A stretch of DNA of 64,000 nt from Cranoglanis bouderius (Eukaryota > Chordata > Actinopteri > Siluriformes > Cranoglanididae): contig CM042535.1 in the NCBI GenBank assembly GCA_023630585.1, forward strand, positions 36,569,301 through 36,633,300, given 5' to 3'. The notes beneath the pieces are model-generated. The model saw only the letters and a program-made list of their open reading frames with translations. It searched no databases and was not told the DNA's origin. Shown here in pieces: positions 23,161 through 34,590 of the stretch (position 1 is its first letter; the number at the start of each line of letters is the position of its first letter). The position numbers and the translations under genes were made by a program.

Positions 23161-23960
23161 TTCATCCCTTACTAAGAAATATTAAGGGTTAGAGGGTTAG
23201 TGTTTGTACCTCTTCTGATGACTTCATTAGTAATAAATCGAAAAATAAAATTAGTACACATTCATGAAATTAAAAATGAACAAGTGAGATATATATGTAA
23301 TATGTTCGTACACATTTTACCGTTAGATACTGGTCTCTGGAAGAGGTTACATGGTAATCTTGTACATTTGAACAATAAGAGTTTAAACACTCGCTCATAA
23401 CGCTGTACTTTAGTAAATAAACATTACAAATGTTGAAGGTTAGTATGTTAGGGATGTTATTTAGTCATAATACCTCACATTCGCAGGTTCAATGAAGTAA
23501 CATCGTTTAAATCAACACTCTGAAAGAAGAAGAAGAAAAAAAAGTCGCGATAGCTAATTGCTTCACTTCACCGGTCACCATGGCTACGGCACGCGAGCGT
23601 ACTAGATAGTGTGTTAATACAGTAAGGAAAATGGGCTCTACGCATACTACTTAGTAGGGTAGAACGCAGGTTTGGACACACGAGCTGCTATTTAAACTCT
23701 CAGAAACGACAAAGGGTGAAAGTCACGACATGAGAGAGCACCGTGAGCGAGGACAGAGTGCTTCGAGAATATAAAAACGACCCACCTTTGATACAAAATG
23801 ACGACCACACAAAAAAGACGACGTATAGGAGTCCAGTAAACCTGTGCATCGTGCGCGCGTGTGAGTGCAGGCTCGCGCGCCTAGCCGACTAAACTTTAAG
23901 TGCGAGCCTCCGAAGCGCGCGCAGATACAAGTCCACCTCTCTCTCTCTCTCTCTCTCTCT

Positions 23961-23998
<38 letters not shown>

Positions 23999-24583
23999 TA
24001 TATCTCTCTCTCCTCCATCCACACGCACGCGCGCGCATGCACGCATGCCCATGCACCGGCTATTCGCGCTTAATTAACTCTTCCCTATAGAATGTTCCGT
24101 ATAAACAAATAAAACACAGCACACACAAGGCGGACACCACCTTGTGATTGTTATACGTGGACTTTAGATGCCATTTAAGCACCCATGAAGTGAATTCCAA
24201 CACATTTGCTCTTGTACTCAGTTTAAATTAAGGGGGGAAATCAGTGTTACGCTAGTTATTTTTTGCAGCCATAGGGGGTCCACATGTCCCCTTAAGCCAG
24301 TGACGTTTTGTTGCCGCAGACAAAAATCGCACGTCGTAAAAGAATTCTTCGGTCATGAACTCAACTCGGCGATCTTAGAACGCATAACACGACATGTTCA
24401 TATCACCCCTGGATTATTACAGGAAAACTCAGCCCCAAAACAATATCTGTGGTGCGCTTAGTGATCCGGATGCTAATGTGTTGGTTGATGCTAACAGACT
24501 AAAGGACTAAAGCGCCGCTGCATCGCTAAATCCCACTGCACTACTATCAGTAGGTAGTCAAACAGCATTTTGGGTTAATTAAT
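23161..24583. other. Non-coding stretch with mixed CT/CA microsatellite
   Basis: It contains a compound (CT)n(CA)n run at 23938-23996 followed by a CG/CA-rich alternating tract to 24055, of a kind that can form left-handed DNA. No coding frame with family resemblance is seen. Confidence 0.6.
23938..23996 (+). repeat. (TC)n(AC)n compound microsatellite
   Basis: About 12 TC units pass directly into about 16 AC units, then a purine/pyrimidine alternating tract rich in CGCG and GCATGC. Confidence 0.95.
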
Positions 24584-24587
24584 TTAT

Positions 24588-25612
24588 GAGCCATTCCACC
24601 GAATGGGTGCCATTTCTGTCCCCAGAACATTATATGTATAAAAATGCATGACAGTTAACTCTAAAATACATTTTTATTATTAAGCAAAGTGTCCTGCACA
24701 TGAACCTAACTGCAAATTTAAAATATATAATTAAAAACATTAATAAAAACTACCTAGAACACTAAAAAATAGCATTTTTTTGCATGTCCCCACTCTCTAT
24801 CTCTGTACATTATATTGAAATTTAATGATTAAAGTCCTTCAGAAATCTTATTTTTCCCCCCATTGTTCTGTGACTTTATGTCCAATCTATGATTTAAAAT
24901 GTTTTTGTTTTTTTTCATGAGAAATCCATAACATTTCAGATAAAATACACATTTTATTCGTGTCCCCGGGTTTTCACTCAGTCCTGTTACCCGAGCACAT
25001 TGCCCTCCTTGAAAAACTTCAACATTCCACAAGACACATTGTCCGGATACACATTCCTGTTACTCTGTGTTCATTCCTGTTATTACATTGTTTTTCTCTA
25101 AAAAAAATAAAGTTAATCCACTGCTTTTCTGAATCGTGTCCATCATTTAACCAACAGTTTAATTAATTACACCATGAAAAAAAAAATTAAACCTGAGGTT
25201 TAGGTCTCCTTTGAAATGAAAAAATGGCTTTGCATTTAAAAAAAAAAAAACACATTGTGTGCATATATAGTGATTTTTTTGTGATAAATATCAATTATTT
25301 AAACACGCAACCAACCATTTCTTTAAAATAAACACTTTTGTTAGGGAAAACAAAGAAATTAGTGACATTGCTTTTAAACTCGCTTTTTAAAAGACACATG
25401 ATTTTTGGTAACAGGACTGAGAAAAATGCATCCGTCTCCCACTTTGAAACCTTGTAAAAAATGAAATAAAGTTACCCGAGATTGACCAGTATACATTTTG
25501 AACAGTGGAATATGTGTGTTATTAGATTCAGTGTTGAAAAAAAGATAAAAAAATGAAGTTTAATTTTTAAAAGTTACAACAGGCAAATGTCACCCATTCG
25601 GTGGAATGGCTC
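24588..25612. mobile_element. Non-autonomous DNA transposon with 28-bp terminal inverted repeats
   Basis: The left end reads GAGCCATTCCACCGAATGGG and continues TG-CATTT. The right end (25586-25612) is its inverted copy, with one clear mismatch. The direct repeat TTAT flanks both sides (24584-24587 and 25613-25616), which fits a 4-bp target duplication. The 1,025-bp interior is AT-rich with no intact frame, so it cannot supply its own transposase. The superfamily is uncertain: TTAT is close to the TTAA used by piggyBac-type elements, but that is only suggestive. Confidence 0.85.
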
Positions 25613-25616
25613 TTAT

Positions 25617-26102
25617 AAAGATTAACATGGCAGTTGTTCAAGATGGATTTTTTTTTCTCATTAAGATAGAAATTTGAAATGTCGTTCTAAACCTTTCACT
25701 CTGACCGAAATCTAGTGTAGATGTCCCATCAGTGTCAGCGAAGACATCTAGGGTAAGTAAGTAGGAGGCAAAAAAAGTAAGTCAGCGCTTCTGTACGCCA
25801 ACAGAGATCAACACAATACAACGCAAGAGCACAGCTATGCGACTCCAACATGGCCTAGTTAGCATCTCTGCTGCATTCGCTTTCACTGCTGTGTGTTGTT
25901 AAATAACGAAGTGCGTACACACTCCCCCTGCTTTCTGTCTCGGAGAGCGTAATACTTGTAATGTCACTCATTTCAGTTAAAACTAACCCAATTGTCTTAT
26001 CATAAACACAGGGATAGAGAGAAATTCTCAGAGGATAGGTGTCACTGTAATCCGAGTCTGTTCCTGAGATTCCCTCCATTCATTCAATGAACAGAATGCA
26101 CT

Positions 26103-26156
<54 letters not shown>

Positions 26157-26433
26157 TCCTTTTCTGTGTGTTTCTTTGGTAAGGACTCTGTCTCATCCAA
26201 TCTCTCCTGAGTGAAGACAAACACACTGTGCGAACACACAGAGATTGGAAAGACAATTGAATGGTTGCCTCAATACCAAGTTACTGTACTGTGACAAGAA
26301 AGAAGAGACAGAGTGACAGAGAGAGATATACAGATAGAGAGATAGAGATTTTCCACACCTTTAATGCCGACCTTTAAGTGAGGTCAGACAGATCAGTTAC
26401 ATCCATTCCCTCGTCTTGTCAGGGTTGTGGTGG
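25617..26433. other. Non-coding stretch with CT microsatellite
   Basis: A (TC)n run at 26106-26152 is the main feature. A 74-codon minus-strand frame at 25855-26079 begins with a good ATG context and is rich in Ser, Glu and Asp, but shows no domain or splice signals. Confidence 0.55.
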
Positions 26434-26439
26434 ATCCGT

Positions 26440-26750
26440 AGTTCAAGTTCAAGTTCAAGTTCAGTTTATTTGTATAGCGCTTTTACCAATGGACATTGTC
26501 CCAAAGCAGCTTTACAGAAGTATATAAATTCAGGACATAGATTTTAAATTTATGAGTTTATCCCCAATGAGCAAGCCAGTGGCGTCGGTGGCAAGGAAAA
26601 ACTCCCTGAGACGATATGAGGAAGAAACCTTGAGAGGAACCAGACTCAAAAGGGAAGCCATCCTCATCTGGGTAACACCAGATAGTGCGATTATAAATAA
26701 ATAAATCCCTTCTATAAATGTACCAGTACCACATGGTCATAGCCTATCCC
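26440..26750 (+). repeat. Dispersed fish repeat, 'TTTATTTGTATAGCGCTTTT' family (copy 2)
   Basis: It starts with three CAAGTT repeats, then TTTATTTGTATAGCGCTTTT, CATTGTCCCAAAGCAGCTTT, AGGAAAAACTCCCTGAGA and GAAACCTTGAGAGGAACCAG, and ends at CATCTGGGTAACACCAGATA and an ATAAATAAATCCC tail. This layout is very common in teleost genomes. Fragments of the same family lie at 20420-20625, 29812-29850 and 53315-53372. Confidence 0.8.
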
Positions 26751-27999
26751 ATGAACACAGGGCTTAAGGAGGGAATACCCCCTGGATGGGTGCACCATGC
26801 ACACACACACATTCACACACTGCTTCACATCATGGGGCGATTTAACATAACCAGTCCACCTACTAGCATGTTTTGGGAGACCCTGAAAACCTTTGGACAC
26901 GGGGAAAAGCTGCGAAACCCAACACAGAGGGTAATACGAGCTCAGGATCAAGCTCTGGTTAGACTTTACATTTATTAGTTCATTTATTTTAAAACATGTT
27001 TTCATTTAAAGTGACGAAGTGAGCAGACTTTAATCTGAGAATAGAACTGTGTAAGGATCGCAGGTTAAGTATCTTGATTAATGGCTTCCTGTCATTGTTA
27101 AAATAAAATAAATAAATAAATAAATAACAAGAACTCAACTGCTGAGCTACCGCTCACTCACTTCTATCATTAGGTATAGTAATCGATTATTACATGAAAA
27201 AGAAAAAAGTTTACACCTGATATCTAATAGATCTCCATAGGAGGCTTCTAAAACAAGATACTGGAGTACGATGACAGCTAGCCTGTGTGTGCGTGTGTTC
27301 GGTTGGGGGGGGGGTACATACTAATTCAAGTTGGCATCATGTCCGCTCTCATTACCTGAGTGCGCTCTTCACTGCAGGTGAATCTGAGCCAGCCCTCTCA
27401 CTGCTGCCATGTAGCCATCTTAACTGACAAGAAAAGTCAGTCTTATCAAAAACTTTGGTGGCTAACAAACAGCTTTAGTTAATCAACAACTGAAACTGAC
27501 ACAACCAAAAGTTTTTAGCCATGACTTGGTAAAAATGTAGAGTGTAATCTATAGCTTCAGCTTCTGAACAAAAGGAAGTGACACATCTCAACGTCTTTAC
27601 CTATGACCAGGCAAAAATGTCATTAAGAAACGGATCCGATAAACACCGATTTTAGGTTTTCTGCTAGTAATGTTTACATTTCTGTGCTAAGCAGTGTTTT
27701 ATAATACCAGGGTTAATTTATTTTTTTTTTGTCAGAGGTAACATTGGTTAGATCTGTTGGCAGGTTCTTTTAGTTGAAGGGTAACTGATGACTGAATTGA
27801 TTGGCATTTAAAGGAACAAATCTTTAAATATCTACTGGTCTCTCTAATGCACAAAAGTCACAAAAGTGTCATGGGAGCGACGGTAAAACAAAACACTCAA
27901 GCTCCTCAATATAGAATACTGTTTTAGTCAAAAGATTAAATAAAAATAATTATGCCTATGATAGAAATAATAAAATGATTAAATTCAGCAACAATATAC
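26751..27999. other. Non-coding stretch
   Basis: Unremarkable AT-rich sequence with a short (TAAA)n run near 27108-27126 and a G-run at 27304-27314. I see no gene. Confidence 0.55.
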
Positions 28000-29287
28000 A
28001 ATATAAATGAATGAATGTATTGTGAAATAATTCAATAAACAAATCACCCCCCATTTTGTTGAACCACCTTTTGCTTTAATTACATTCACCTTAATTTGCC
28101 CATTCACCTTTTTCTCCTTCAACCACTGTGTGGACAGTTTTGCTGTGTGCTTTGGGTCATTGTCATGTTGGAAGGTAAACCTTCTTCCCATTGACAACTT
28201 TCTGGCAGAGGGCAGCAGATTTTCCTCAATAATTTGACGGTATTTTGCCCCATCCATTTTTCCTTATATCCTGACAAGTGCTTCAGTCCCTGGTGCAGAG
28301 AAACACCCCCATAATAGGATATTACCACCTCCATGCTTTACTGTAGGAATGGTGTTATTCGGATGGTGAGCTGTATTGGATTTCCGCCAGACATATCGCT
28401 TGGTGTTGAGGCCAAATAATTCAATTTTAGTCTCATCTGACCTGAATCTTCAAGGTGTGTTTTGGCAAAGCTCAATCGTGACTGCATGTGGTCTTTCTTG
28501 AGGAGTGGCTTTTTTCTTGCAACCCTCCCATACAAGCCACATTAGTAGAGAATTTGTGATATTGTTGTCACATGCGCACAATGACCACTCTTTGTCATAA
28601 ATTCCTGCAACTGCTTCAGAGTTGCTGTAGGCCTCTCGGTAGCCCCTCTGACCAGTTTCCTCCTGGCTTTTTCATCCAGTTTGGAGCGACGTCCTGATCC
28701 GGGGGGGCGGGGGGGGGTCTGTGTTGTACCAAATACCTTCCACTTCTTAATAATAGACTTCACTGTGCTTCTAGGCATTGATAAAGCCTTTGATTTTTTT
28801 TTTTTTGTATCCATCTCCTGACTTGTGTCTATCCACAATTTTATCCTGGAGATCTTTTGACAGTGCCTTGCCAACCATAGTTGATTGTTTGCTTCAGTTG
28901 CACTACCAAGGACTGAAAAATGCTCCAGGAAAGCTCTTTTCATGCTGAGCTAATCAAAATGACCACAGCTGATCACAGTTGAAAGTCAAATGGCTTTGTG
29001 TGCCATTGAGAAGGTGATTAGCTACACCTGATTGAGTTTACAAGTCATTTTTAGGAGGGGGGTGATCCTTTTTCCAACTCAGTGATTCTGGGTTGTTGTT
29101 TTTTTGTTGTTGTTTTGTTTTTTTTTAAATTTTTGACGTTGTTATATCTTTCACTTGGATGTTATAAGTTGCACTGAGTAAATACAGCTGGATAAAACAA
29201 AAACTGTGTCCGTCTTCATTTCAGGCTGAAAAGCAACAAAATGTGATTATTTTAAAGGGGGGTGATTCTTTTCTATACCCACTGTAT
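28000..29287 (-). mobile_element. Tc1-like transposon, family B, decayed
   Basis: The right end at 29287 (element 5' end) reads CAGTGGGTATAGAAAAGAAT on the minus strand, a different terminal repeat from family A. Inside, minus-strand pieces of one transposase are spread over several frames. A helix-turn-helix segment with ALSMPRSTVKSIIKKW, GSGRRSK and ATERPTATLKQL lies at 28542-28943. GRVARKKPLL follows at 28500-28535. The catalytic region has FTFQHDNDPKHTAK at about 28140-28190. Frame breaks, including a G-run at 28700-28718 and a T-run at 28795-28806, make it a pseudogene. The left terminal repeat is not clear. Confidence 0.87.
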
Positions 29288-29289
29288 CT

Positions 29290-29640
29290 CATGATGCCCT
29301 TTTTCATTTCATAATTAGACTTTTATTTCATAATGACACATTTAATCCATGGCACTTAATTCTTATTGCCACATGTATTTCCTAAAACCCTTTTTCAATC
29401 CATGACGACACACGTATTTCTTAATGACACATTTCTTATTGCCACGCGTATTTCATAAGGCCCTATTTCATTTCACAATTAGACTGTTATTTCATAACGA
29501 CAAATTTCATTTCATTTCATAATGCCACATTTATTTTACAATATTTTTTCCATTTCATAATGAAACTGTTATTCCAGTATGACATACTCATCGCATAATG
29601 ATACGTTTATTCCATAATGACACTTTTATTTCATTCTGCT
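29290..29640 (+). repeat. Irregular tandem repeat, TTTCATAATGACAC-like units
   Basis: Phrases such as ATTTCATAATGACACATTT, ATTTCATAATTAGACTTTTA and TTTCATAATGCCAC recur about ten times with changes over 350 bp. It begins right at the end of the family B Tc1 element. Confidence 0.7.
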
Positions 29641-30230
29641 GTGATTGTAGATTGGCTAATCCTTAGCTATCAAACTGCTAGTGAAGTTATGTTAGCTTTC
29701 AGGCAGATGGAACCAGATGGATGACCTCAGTGAGCTCTGTTTTGTGATGATTTCTTTAGCTGATCAACTGAATAAACTAATTTAACAGTTCAATTAAGTT
29801 TAATTTTATTCATACAGCGGCATAACAACAGCTTTACAGAAATCCGGATATGGATTTAGATTCCCACTGCTGATGTTATTTTGACGCATACAAAGGGTTT
29901 GTTGGGAAAACATCACATACTGTAAATTCGTGGAAAAAAATCATGTAACATGATTAAGTGACTAATATGTGATCAATTATGAATAAGCAGTTGCAGCTGA
30001 AATTGCATACGTGAATTCAAGTAAAATCCAAGTGACGTCATGTAAACAATATGCAATAATTTGTGGAAAATTTAAGCCATGATCATATTACCAACATTGT
30101 ATTAACACCATCATAAAAACAAAACATGAATATTCCACGTGTGAAAAGTGTGTGAAACATAAGATGATTCACTGTGTATCACTCCACTCGTCTGTGTTCG
30201 CCACATAAAATTCCACATCCTTGTACGAAA
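29641..30230. other. Left flank of Sec7-PH copy 1
   Basis: Non-coding. A fragment of the TTTATTTGTATAGCGC repeat lies at 29812-29850. The segment 30168-30230 (TTCACTGTGTATCACTCC and onward) matches 59807-59870 and marks the start of the block shared with copy 3. At 30231-30238 it keeps the uninterrupted site where copies 2 and 3 carry a transposon. Confidence 0.65.
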
Positions 30231-30705
30231 CCGCTACCACAGTAGTGTTAGCAACATCATCAGAGGATATGGTAAAATATATTTTTCAAGAATATAACTT
30301 TTGGCTTAAAATACAAAAGCTTGTTTGTTAGAGGAAGATGAAAAGGATGAAGGGATGCCAGTTTTACCAGAAGCACCTATAACGGGGATGTACATATCAA
30401 TGTGAGCTAGCTAGCAAGCTACTTCAGGTTCTTCTGGTTTCTTCAGGATCTATTTCCTCTATCAGAGCACAAAAGAAAAGGAAAATTTGGCCACAAAATG
30501 TCACTTACTCTATATTAATTTATTGTTTATAGAACTGTTGTATAAAAGTAATTGTTACACTTGTGTTATGCTGTTTATCTTTTTATTATTAGCCCTAGAT
30601 TCAGATGTCATACAAATCCCTGTGTAAACTGTCACTATAGTAACTATATTTTCTTAGACACACATACAACAGTATCAGAGCCATCACTGTATCATTTGAA
30701 TGATC

Positions 30706-30711
30706 TTTATT
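30706..30711 (-). terminator. Polyadenylation signal AATAAA for Sec7-PH copy 1
   Basis: AATAAA on the minus strand lies about 85 bp after the stop codon at 30796. The same signal is kept at 61791-61796 behind copy 3. Confidence 0.6.
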
Positions 30712-30795
30712 GATTTTTGTAACCAATTATATTTAATATGTTTATGCACATTGTTGTTATCCTCTTTGTGGAAGACAGCAGTGGACAATTATCCT

Positions 30796-32103
30796 TTAGG
30801 TTGAGACGCTGAAGCTTTCTTCTGCAACAAGGTCCTGTAACGCTCTCACATATGTTGTGTAGCGCTTCACCTCCTGCACTTCCTGCACCGAAAGCTTCTT
30901 TAACTGGCCCTTGTGGGACTCGAGCTGCTGCTCTAGAGTCAGAGTGCTGGGGAATGAAGGTAGGACCTGAGGGCGATGTGCCTTCATGTCGCGTGAAGCT
31001 GAAGTGAGTGGAGGAGCAGAGTAACGGGCGGCGATGCGGTTAATGATCGCAACCCATGATGCCTGCTCTACTTCACTCTCGGCCTGGAAGTAGAAGAGTC
31101 TGGAGTCTGCGGTCCTGAGGCACAGCACATGAGCCCTCTTTCTGTAATCTACAGGCTGTGCCACGGCATGATGCAGTCTAATGGCATTCTTGTCGTCTGC
31201 CTCACACAAGTCAGATGTGTCTTTCTGTAAATACAGGACCATGCCTTTTAGAACCGCAGTAAACGGCTTCCATGCTCTCTGGCCCTTTCTGGTTTTTCTC
31301 CCATTCTCATCCATAACTCTTTTGCAGATGAGAGTTCCTTTTTTGTGGACGGTGGTGGTAGGGTTGTTGTCAGACCCAAATGATGAGTTACAGTCAGAAT
31401 CCTCTGGTCTCGATATTTCCTTTTTGTCCGCAGCCTGACATCTAGTCTTTACTGTGTACGCTTTTAGTGGCTCCTTTTTGATCCATTTATAGATGTTCTT
31501 CATTATTGAAAGAGCAAACCGATAGTCAGTCGCACTACCCAGGTTTGCTATAAATTCTTCACAAGTAATTTTCCTCCCTCTGTGACCGCCGTTAAGATCA
31601 GCATTCAGCATGATTATGGCCCAGCACAGGTAGTACACCGCAGGCTGCATGTCGAGCGGAAGTTTACAACACATGAGGTACCGAAAACAAAAGTGAGTTA
31701 TAAGTAGATCCTGAATCTCAGGTTCATCTTCTGGCCAAAAGACTCTGAGGAACCATCGGAGATCCTTGTCCAGATAAGTCGAAAAAGAAAAGTACGTGAC
31801 GTACGCTTTCACCGTTGCCTCGGCGAAGTCCAGATCCTCACTCAGCTGCCGGATAATCTCTGGACATCTGAACTCCTCCTCGTAGAAGAGCTGCTTGCCA
31901 AGGATTTGCCCTTTCACACTGTTTTTTCTCTGTTTCCAATGTAGTCTCAGTTTCTGTATTTGATCATAGATATTATCATAGTAGTCGCTCACAATTTCTT
32001 CCTCTTCCGTTGCTCCGGATGTAACTTCTTCCTGTTCATCAGTGTCTGGCTTTGTCAGCCAGATTTTAAGCGCTGATGGTAGAAAACAATTAAGAGAATC
32101 CAT
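30796..32103 (-). CDS. Sec7-PH protein, EFA6/PSD-like Arf6 exchange factor, single exon (copy 1)
   Basis: The 435-residue product has the EFA6/PSD order: acidic N-terminus (1-50), Sec7 domain (about 55-215), PH domain (about 253-361) and a C-terminal helical segment (385-430). Sec7 landmarks are D-L-R-W-F-L-R-V-F (114-122), a Glu at 127 where the catalytic 'glutamic finger' of Arf exchange factors sits, and M-L-N-A-D-L-N-G (165-172). The PH end R-T-A-D-S-R-L-F-Y-F-Q and the Y-S-A-P-P that follows are hallmarks of the PSD family. Family members act at the plasma membrane, exchanging GDP for GTP on Arf6. Unlike known PSD genes, which have many exons, this is one open frame with a TATA box and CRE upstream and AATAAA downstream, suggesting an old retrogene. 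Its near-identical partner is at 61881-63188. Exchange activity is inferred; the glutamate context (D-E-P, usually G-E) is altered. Confidence 0.88.
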   Translation of the reverse strand: MDSLNCFLPSALKIWLTKPDTDEQEEVTSGATEEEEIVSDYYDNIYDQIQKLRLHWKQRKNSVKGQILGKQLFYEEEFRCPEIIRQLSEDLDFAEATVKAYVTYFSFSTYLDKDLRWFLRVFWPEDEPEIQDLLITHFCFRYLMCCKLPLDMQPAVYYLCWAIIMLNADLNGGHRGRKITCEEFIANLGSATDYRFALSIMKNIYKWIKKEPLKAYTVKTRCQAADKKEISRPEDSDCNSSFGSDNNPTTTVHKKGTLICKRVMDENGRKTRKGQRAWKPFTAVLKGMVLYLQKDTSDLCEADDKNAIRLHHAVAQPVDYRKRAHVLCLRTADSRLFYFQAESEVEQASWVAIINRIAARYSAPPLTSASRDMKAHRPQVLPSFPSTLTLEQQLESHKGQLKKLSVQEVQEVKRYTTYVRALQDLVAEESFSVST

Positions 32104-32187
32104 CGTGTTTTAGTCGGACGATCTTTAGCGCGTGCATCAGCTGTGAGCTATCAGCTGTAATTTGAATGCTCGTGCTGTGTGCAGCGT

Positions 32188-32216
32188 CTTATATAAGCGG
32201 CCCATTAGTGACGTCA
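32188..32216 (-). promoter_or_regulatory. TATA box and CRE of Sec7-PH copy 1
   Basis: On the minus strand a full CRE palindrome TGACGTCA (32209-32216) is followed 11 bp later by the palindrome CTTATATAAG (32188-32197). The start codon lies about 85 bp further on. The pair is kept at the same spacing in front of copies 2 and 3. This predicts a cAMP/CREB-type TATA promoter. Confidence 0.75.
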
Positions 32217-32282
32217 TCTTCCATCAACGCTGCATGGTTCCATTCCATTGATGACGCTGCACGCGGCTTTCAGTCAGAGAGT

Positions 32283-32288
32283 CACGTG
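32283..32288. promoter_or_regulatory. E-box CACGTG upstream of copy 1
   Basis: CACGTG lies within GTCACGTGGGTCACGG, about 67 bp upstream of the CRE. It is kept at 53198-53203 and 63379-63384. USF/Myc-type bHLH factors bind such sites; whether they act here is untested. Confidence 0.5.
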
Positions 32289-32876
32289 GGTCACGGTGTC
32301 AGCGTGGACTGTTGATATGAGCCACGAGCTGAAAATAATTAGAAACCACCGGCTGCAGTGCGATGAGCAGCGAAAACTTTAACTTCATTTTTTCCGTTTT
32401 CAGAGAGGGATGGAGTTTATTATCATTTCCTCAGAGACTTCAGAAAAAAACATTCAAATAAATTCAAACGATGTACAGTGGAGAAATCAGCTGTGCGCGT
32501 GCAGCAGCTCCGTATAAAATCATGTGTAAAGGAGTCAGAGACATTAATCAGGAAATGAACTAAATTAGACACTTGATCCCACTCGGTTTAATCTCTTATT
32601 TTTAAACTGTGACCCGAAATAAAGGCAGCAAACTGTAATTTTCCTTGTTACTGGTGTGGAACCACATAAGGGAAGCCTACAGCTTTTGTAGCTTTAGTAT
32701 ATTTAACCTGGAAACTGGAATATAGTACAGCTTTAAAAATGAATTAAAAGTACTTTAAGGACCACTGATCTGTCTCTTTAGTTTTATTTTAAAATCTAAT
32801 TAAAGGTGAACCACATGCACCCTTGATAGCACCAGCACAGCAACATTATAGCTACTTCTGGGAGTCTAATGGCTTC

Positions 32877-32912
<36 letters not shown>
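32289..32912. repeat. Upstream half of duplicated block (copy 1) with (TCA)n microsatellite
   Basis: This non-coding stretch matches 63385-64000 almost base for base, including the (TCA)n run at 32877-32912 that returns at 63967 onward. It shows that the duplication unit reaches well beyond the gene and past the right edge of the window. Confidence 0.85.
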
Positions 32913-32914
<2 letters not shown>

Positions 32915-34588
32915 TTTGATTGTGTGAAGTTGGTTTAATTTACTAGTTTCATGGACAAACCTGTTATGGAAATAAATCTCAATAAAGACATTAATTTATT
33001 TGTAGCTGCTGTTATTTCAAGGCTTTTAAAAGTATGTTCGTCATGACACACTCTCAAGGTCTGTTTAATGAAAAATAGAAAACATATTACATGAAAAAGG
33101 GCATTATGAAATCAAAAATATTTTTTAATATAATGTTTTACAATAATTAATTTAGTGTCATTTATTAATTAAATTTTGTCACATTTTTTAAAACTTGCAC
33201 ATATATTTATTGCTGCATTTACTCATTTTATTTTTTATGATCATATTTATTGAGTTATTTTTTTACTAAACATGTTTTAAATAATGGACGTGATTCCTGC
33301 ACAATGTAAGGAGCACCATAACACTGTAAGGGCTCTTCACATCACACACCTGTCTGGATGGATGTGGAGCTCAAAGTCATACTGCCTCCTGCTGTTCATC
33401 TAAACGAAGTGCAAATGCCAATGCCATTCAAGCAGAAAATCCCACCACGGCACCCTGTCTTTCGTGACTGAATCCCATATGGCTCCATGGTAGTAGGAAG
33501 ATGGTGTAATGTGAGAAATGTAGGTAGGGATTGATTTGGGATTCAGCTTTTCTGTGGTATTAATGGCTCAATAAACGAAGCAGTAAATCACGACAGTAAT
33601 GACTTCAGCTGAAATGCAGAGATTTGGAAGCTAAATATCTCACGTCATCCGAGCCATCATCTCTTCCATGTTTCTGGTGATAATGTGAAGTTCTTGTGAA
33701 AATCGAGCACAAATGAAAAAAATGTTTCAATGATGTGCCTCAGTGAAGTATAACAGTGAAAAATAAACCCACGCCACTGGCTTCACTGAGAAAAAGGGTC
33801 CCCTGAGAGTCCACTGGAAAGTTAAGGGTTATTATGTGAAGAGGTTTTACTTGGACTGCTTTCAACTTTACAAATTTACTCATTTACCTAGAACCTCCAA
33901 TGGTTCTCCTGAGGGACAAACCAAATAACCCACCACTCCAAGCATACCCAGCTAAACAGCTACAGTCAGAGGTGTCCGAGTTTCTTTAATGTCATTCAAC
34001 ATATAAAAATCAAGACTTTTAAGCATTCAGTTACATTAACAATATAAGTTAACACGCAGACATGTACACGCTTTAATGCAGATGACGTCAGTATAATCTG
34101 ACAGACACTGATGGACGGTACTGAGCCAAAAGGAAGAACTGTTTTCCTGTTGTCATATTAAAGACTGATACATTTGCTGTAGCTTCTCAGTGAGGTTTGT
34201 ATCATATGTACTAAAAACAGTGTACTAGAAAACAAATTGTTTGTGGTTGAATAAATATGGGGCAGTGTGGATATCATTTCTTCATCAAAACCAACACACA
34301 TACACATTTCCGGTGTCTTCCACAATGAGGTCACAATATCAGCTATAATGTGGTATGTATTATATCAGAGAGATGTTTCTGAAAGAATCTAATATGGCTA
34401 GGTATTTTGTTTGCATAAACAGAATGGAAATAAAGGAGTAGTATACATTTTCGTGTGTGATTAAGAAGAGATTGTAAAAGGTTTGGTGAATTATTTTGTG
34501 CTTGGTTCAGGTAATGGAGTTGTTAAAAGGTATGTTGCAATGTAGTCGGTATAAAAAAAAAGTATGATGTGTGGTTCTTTAATGAATA
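32913..34588. other. Non-coding stretch
   Basis: AT-rich sequence without a supportable gene. Confidence 0.55.
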
Positions 34589-34590
34589 TA

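Noticed and set aside
25855..26079. 74-codon minus-strand frame rich in Ser/Glu/Asp with a good ATG
   Set aside because: No homologue recognised and no promoter or polyadenylation signal near it.
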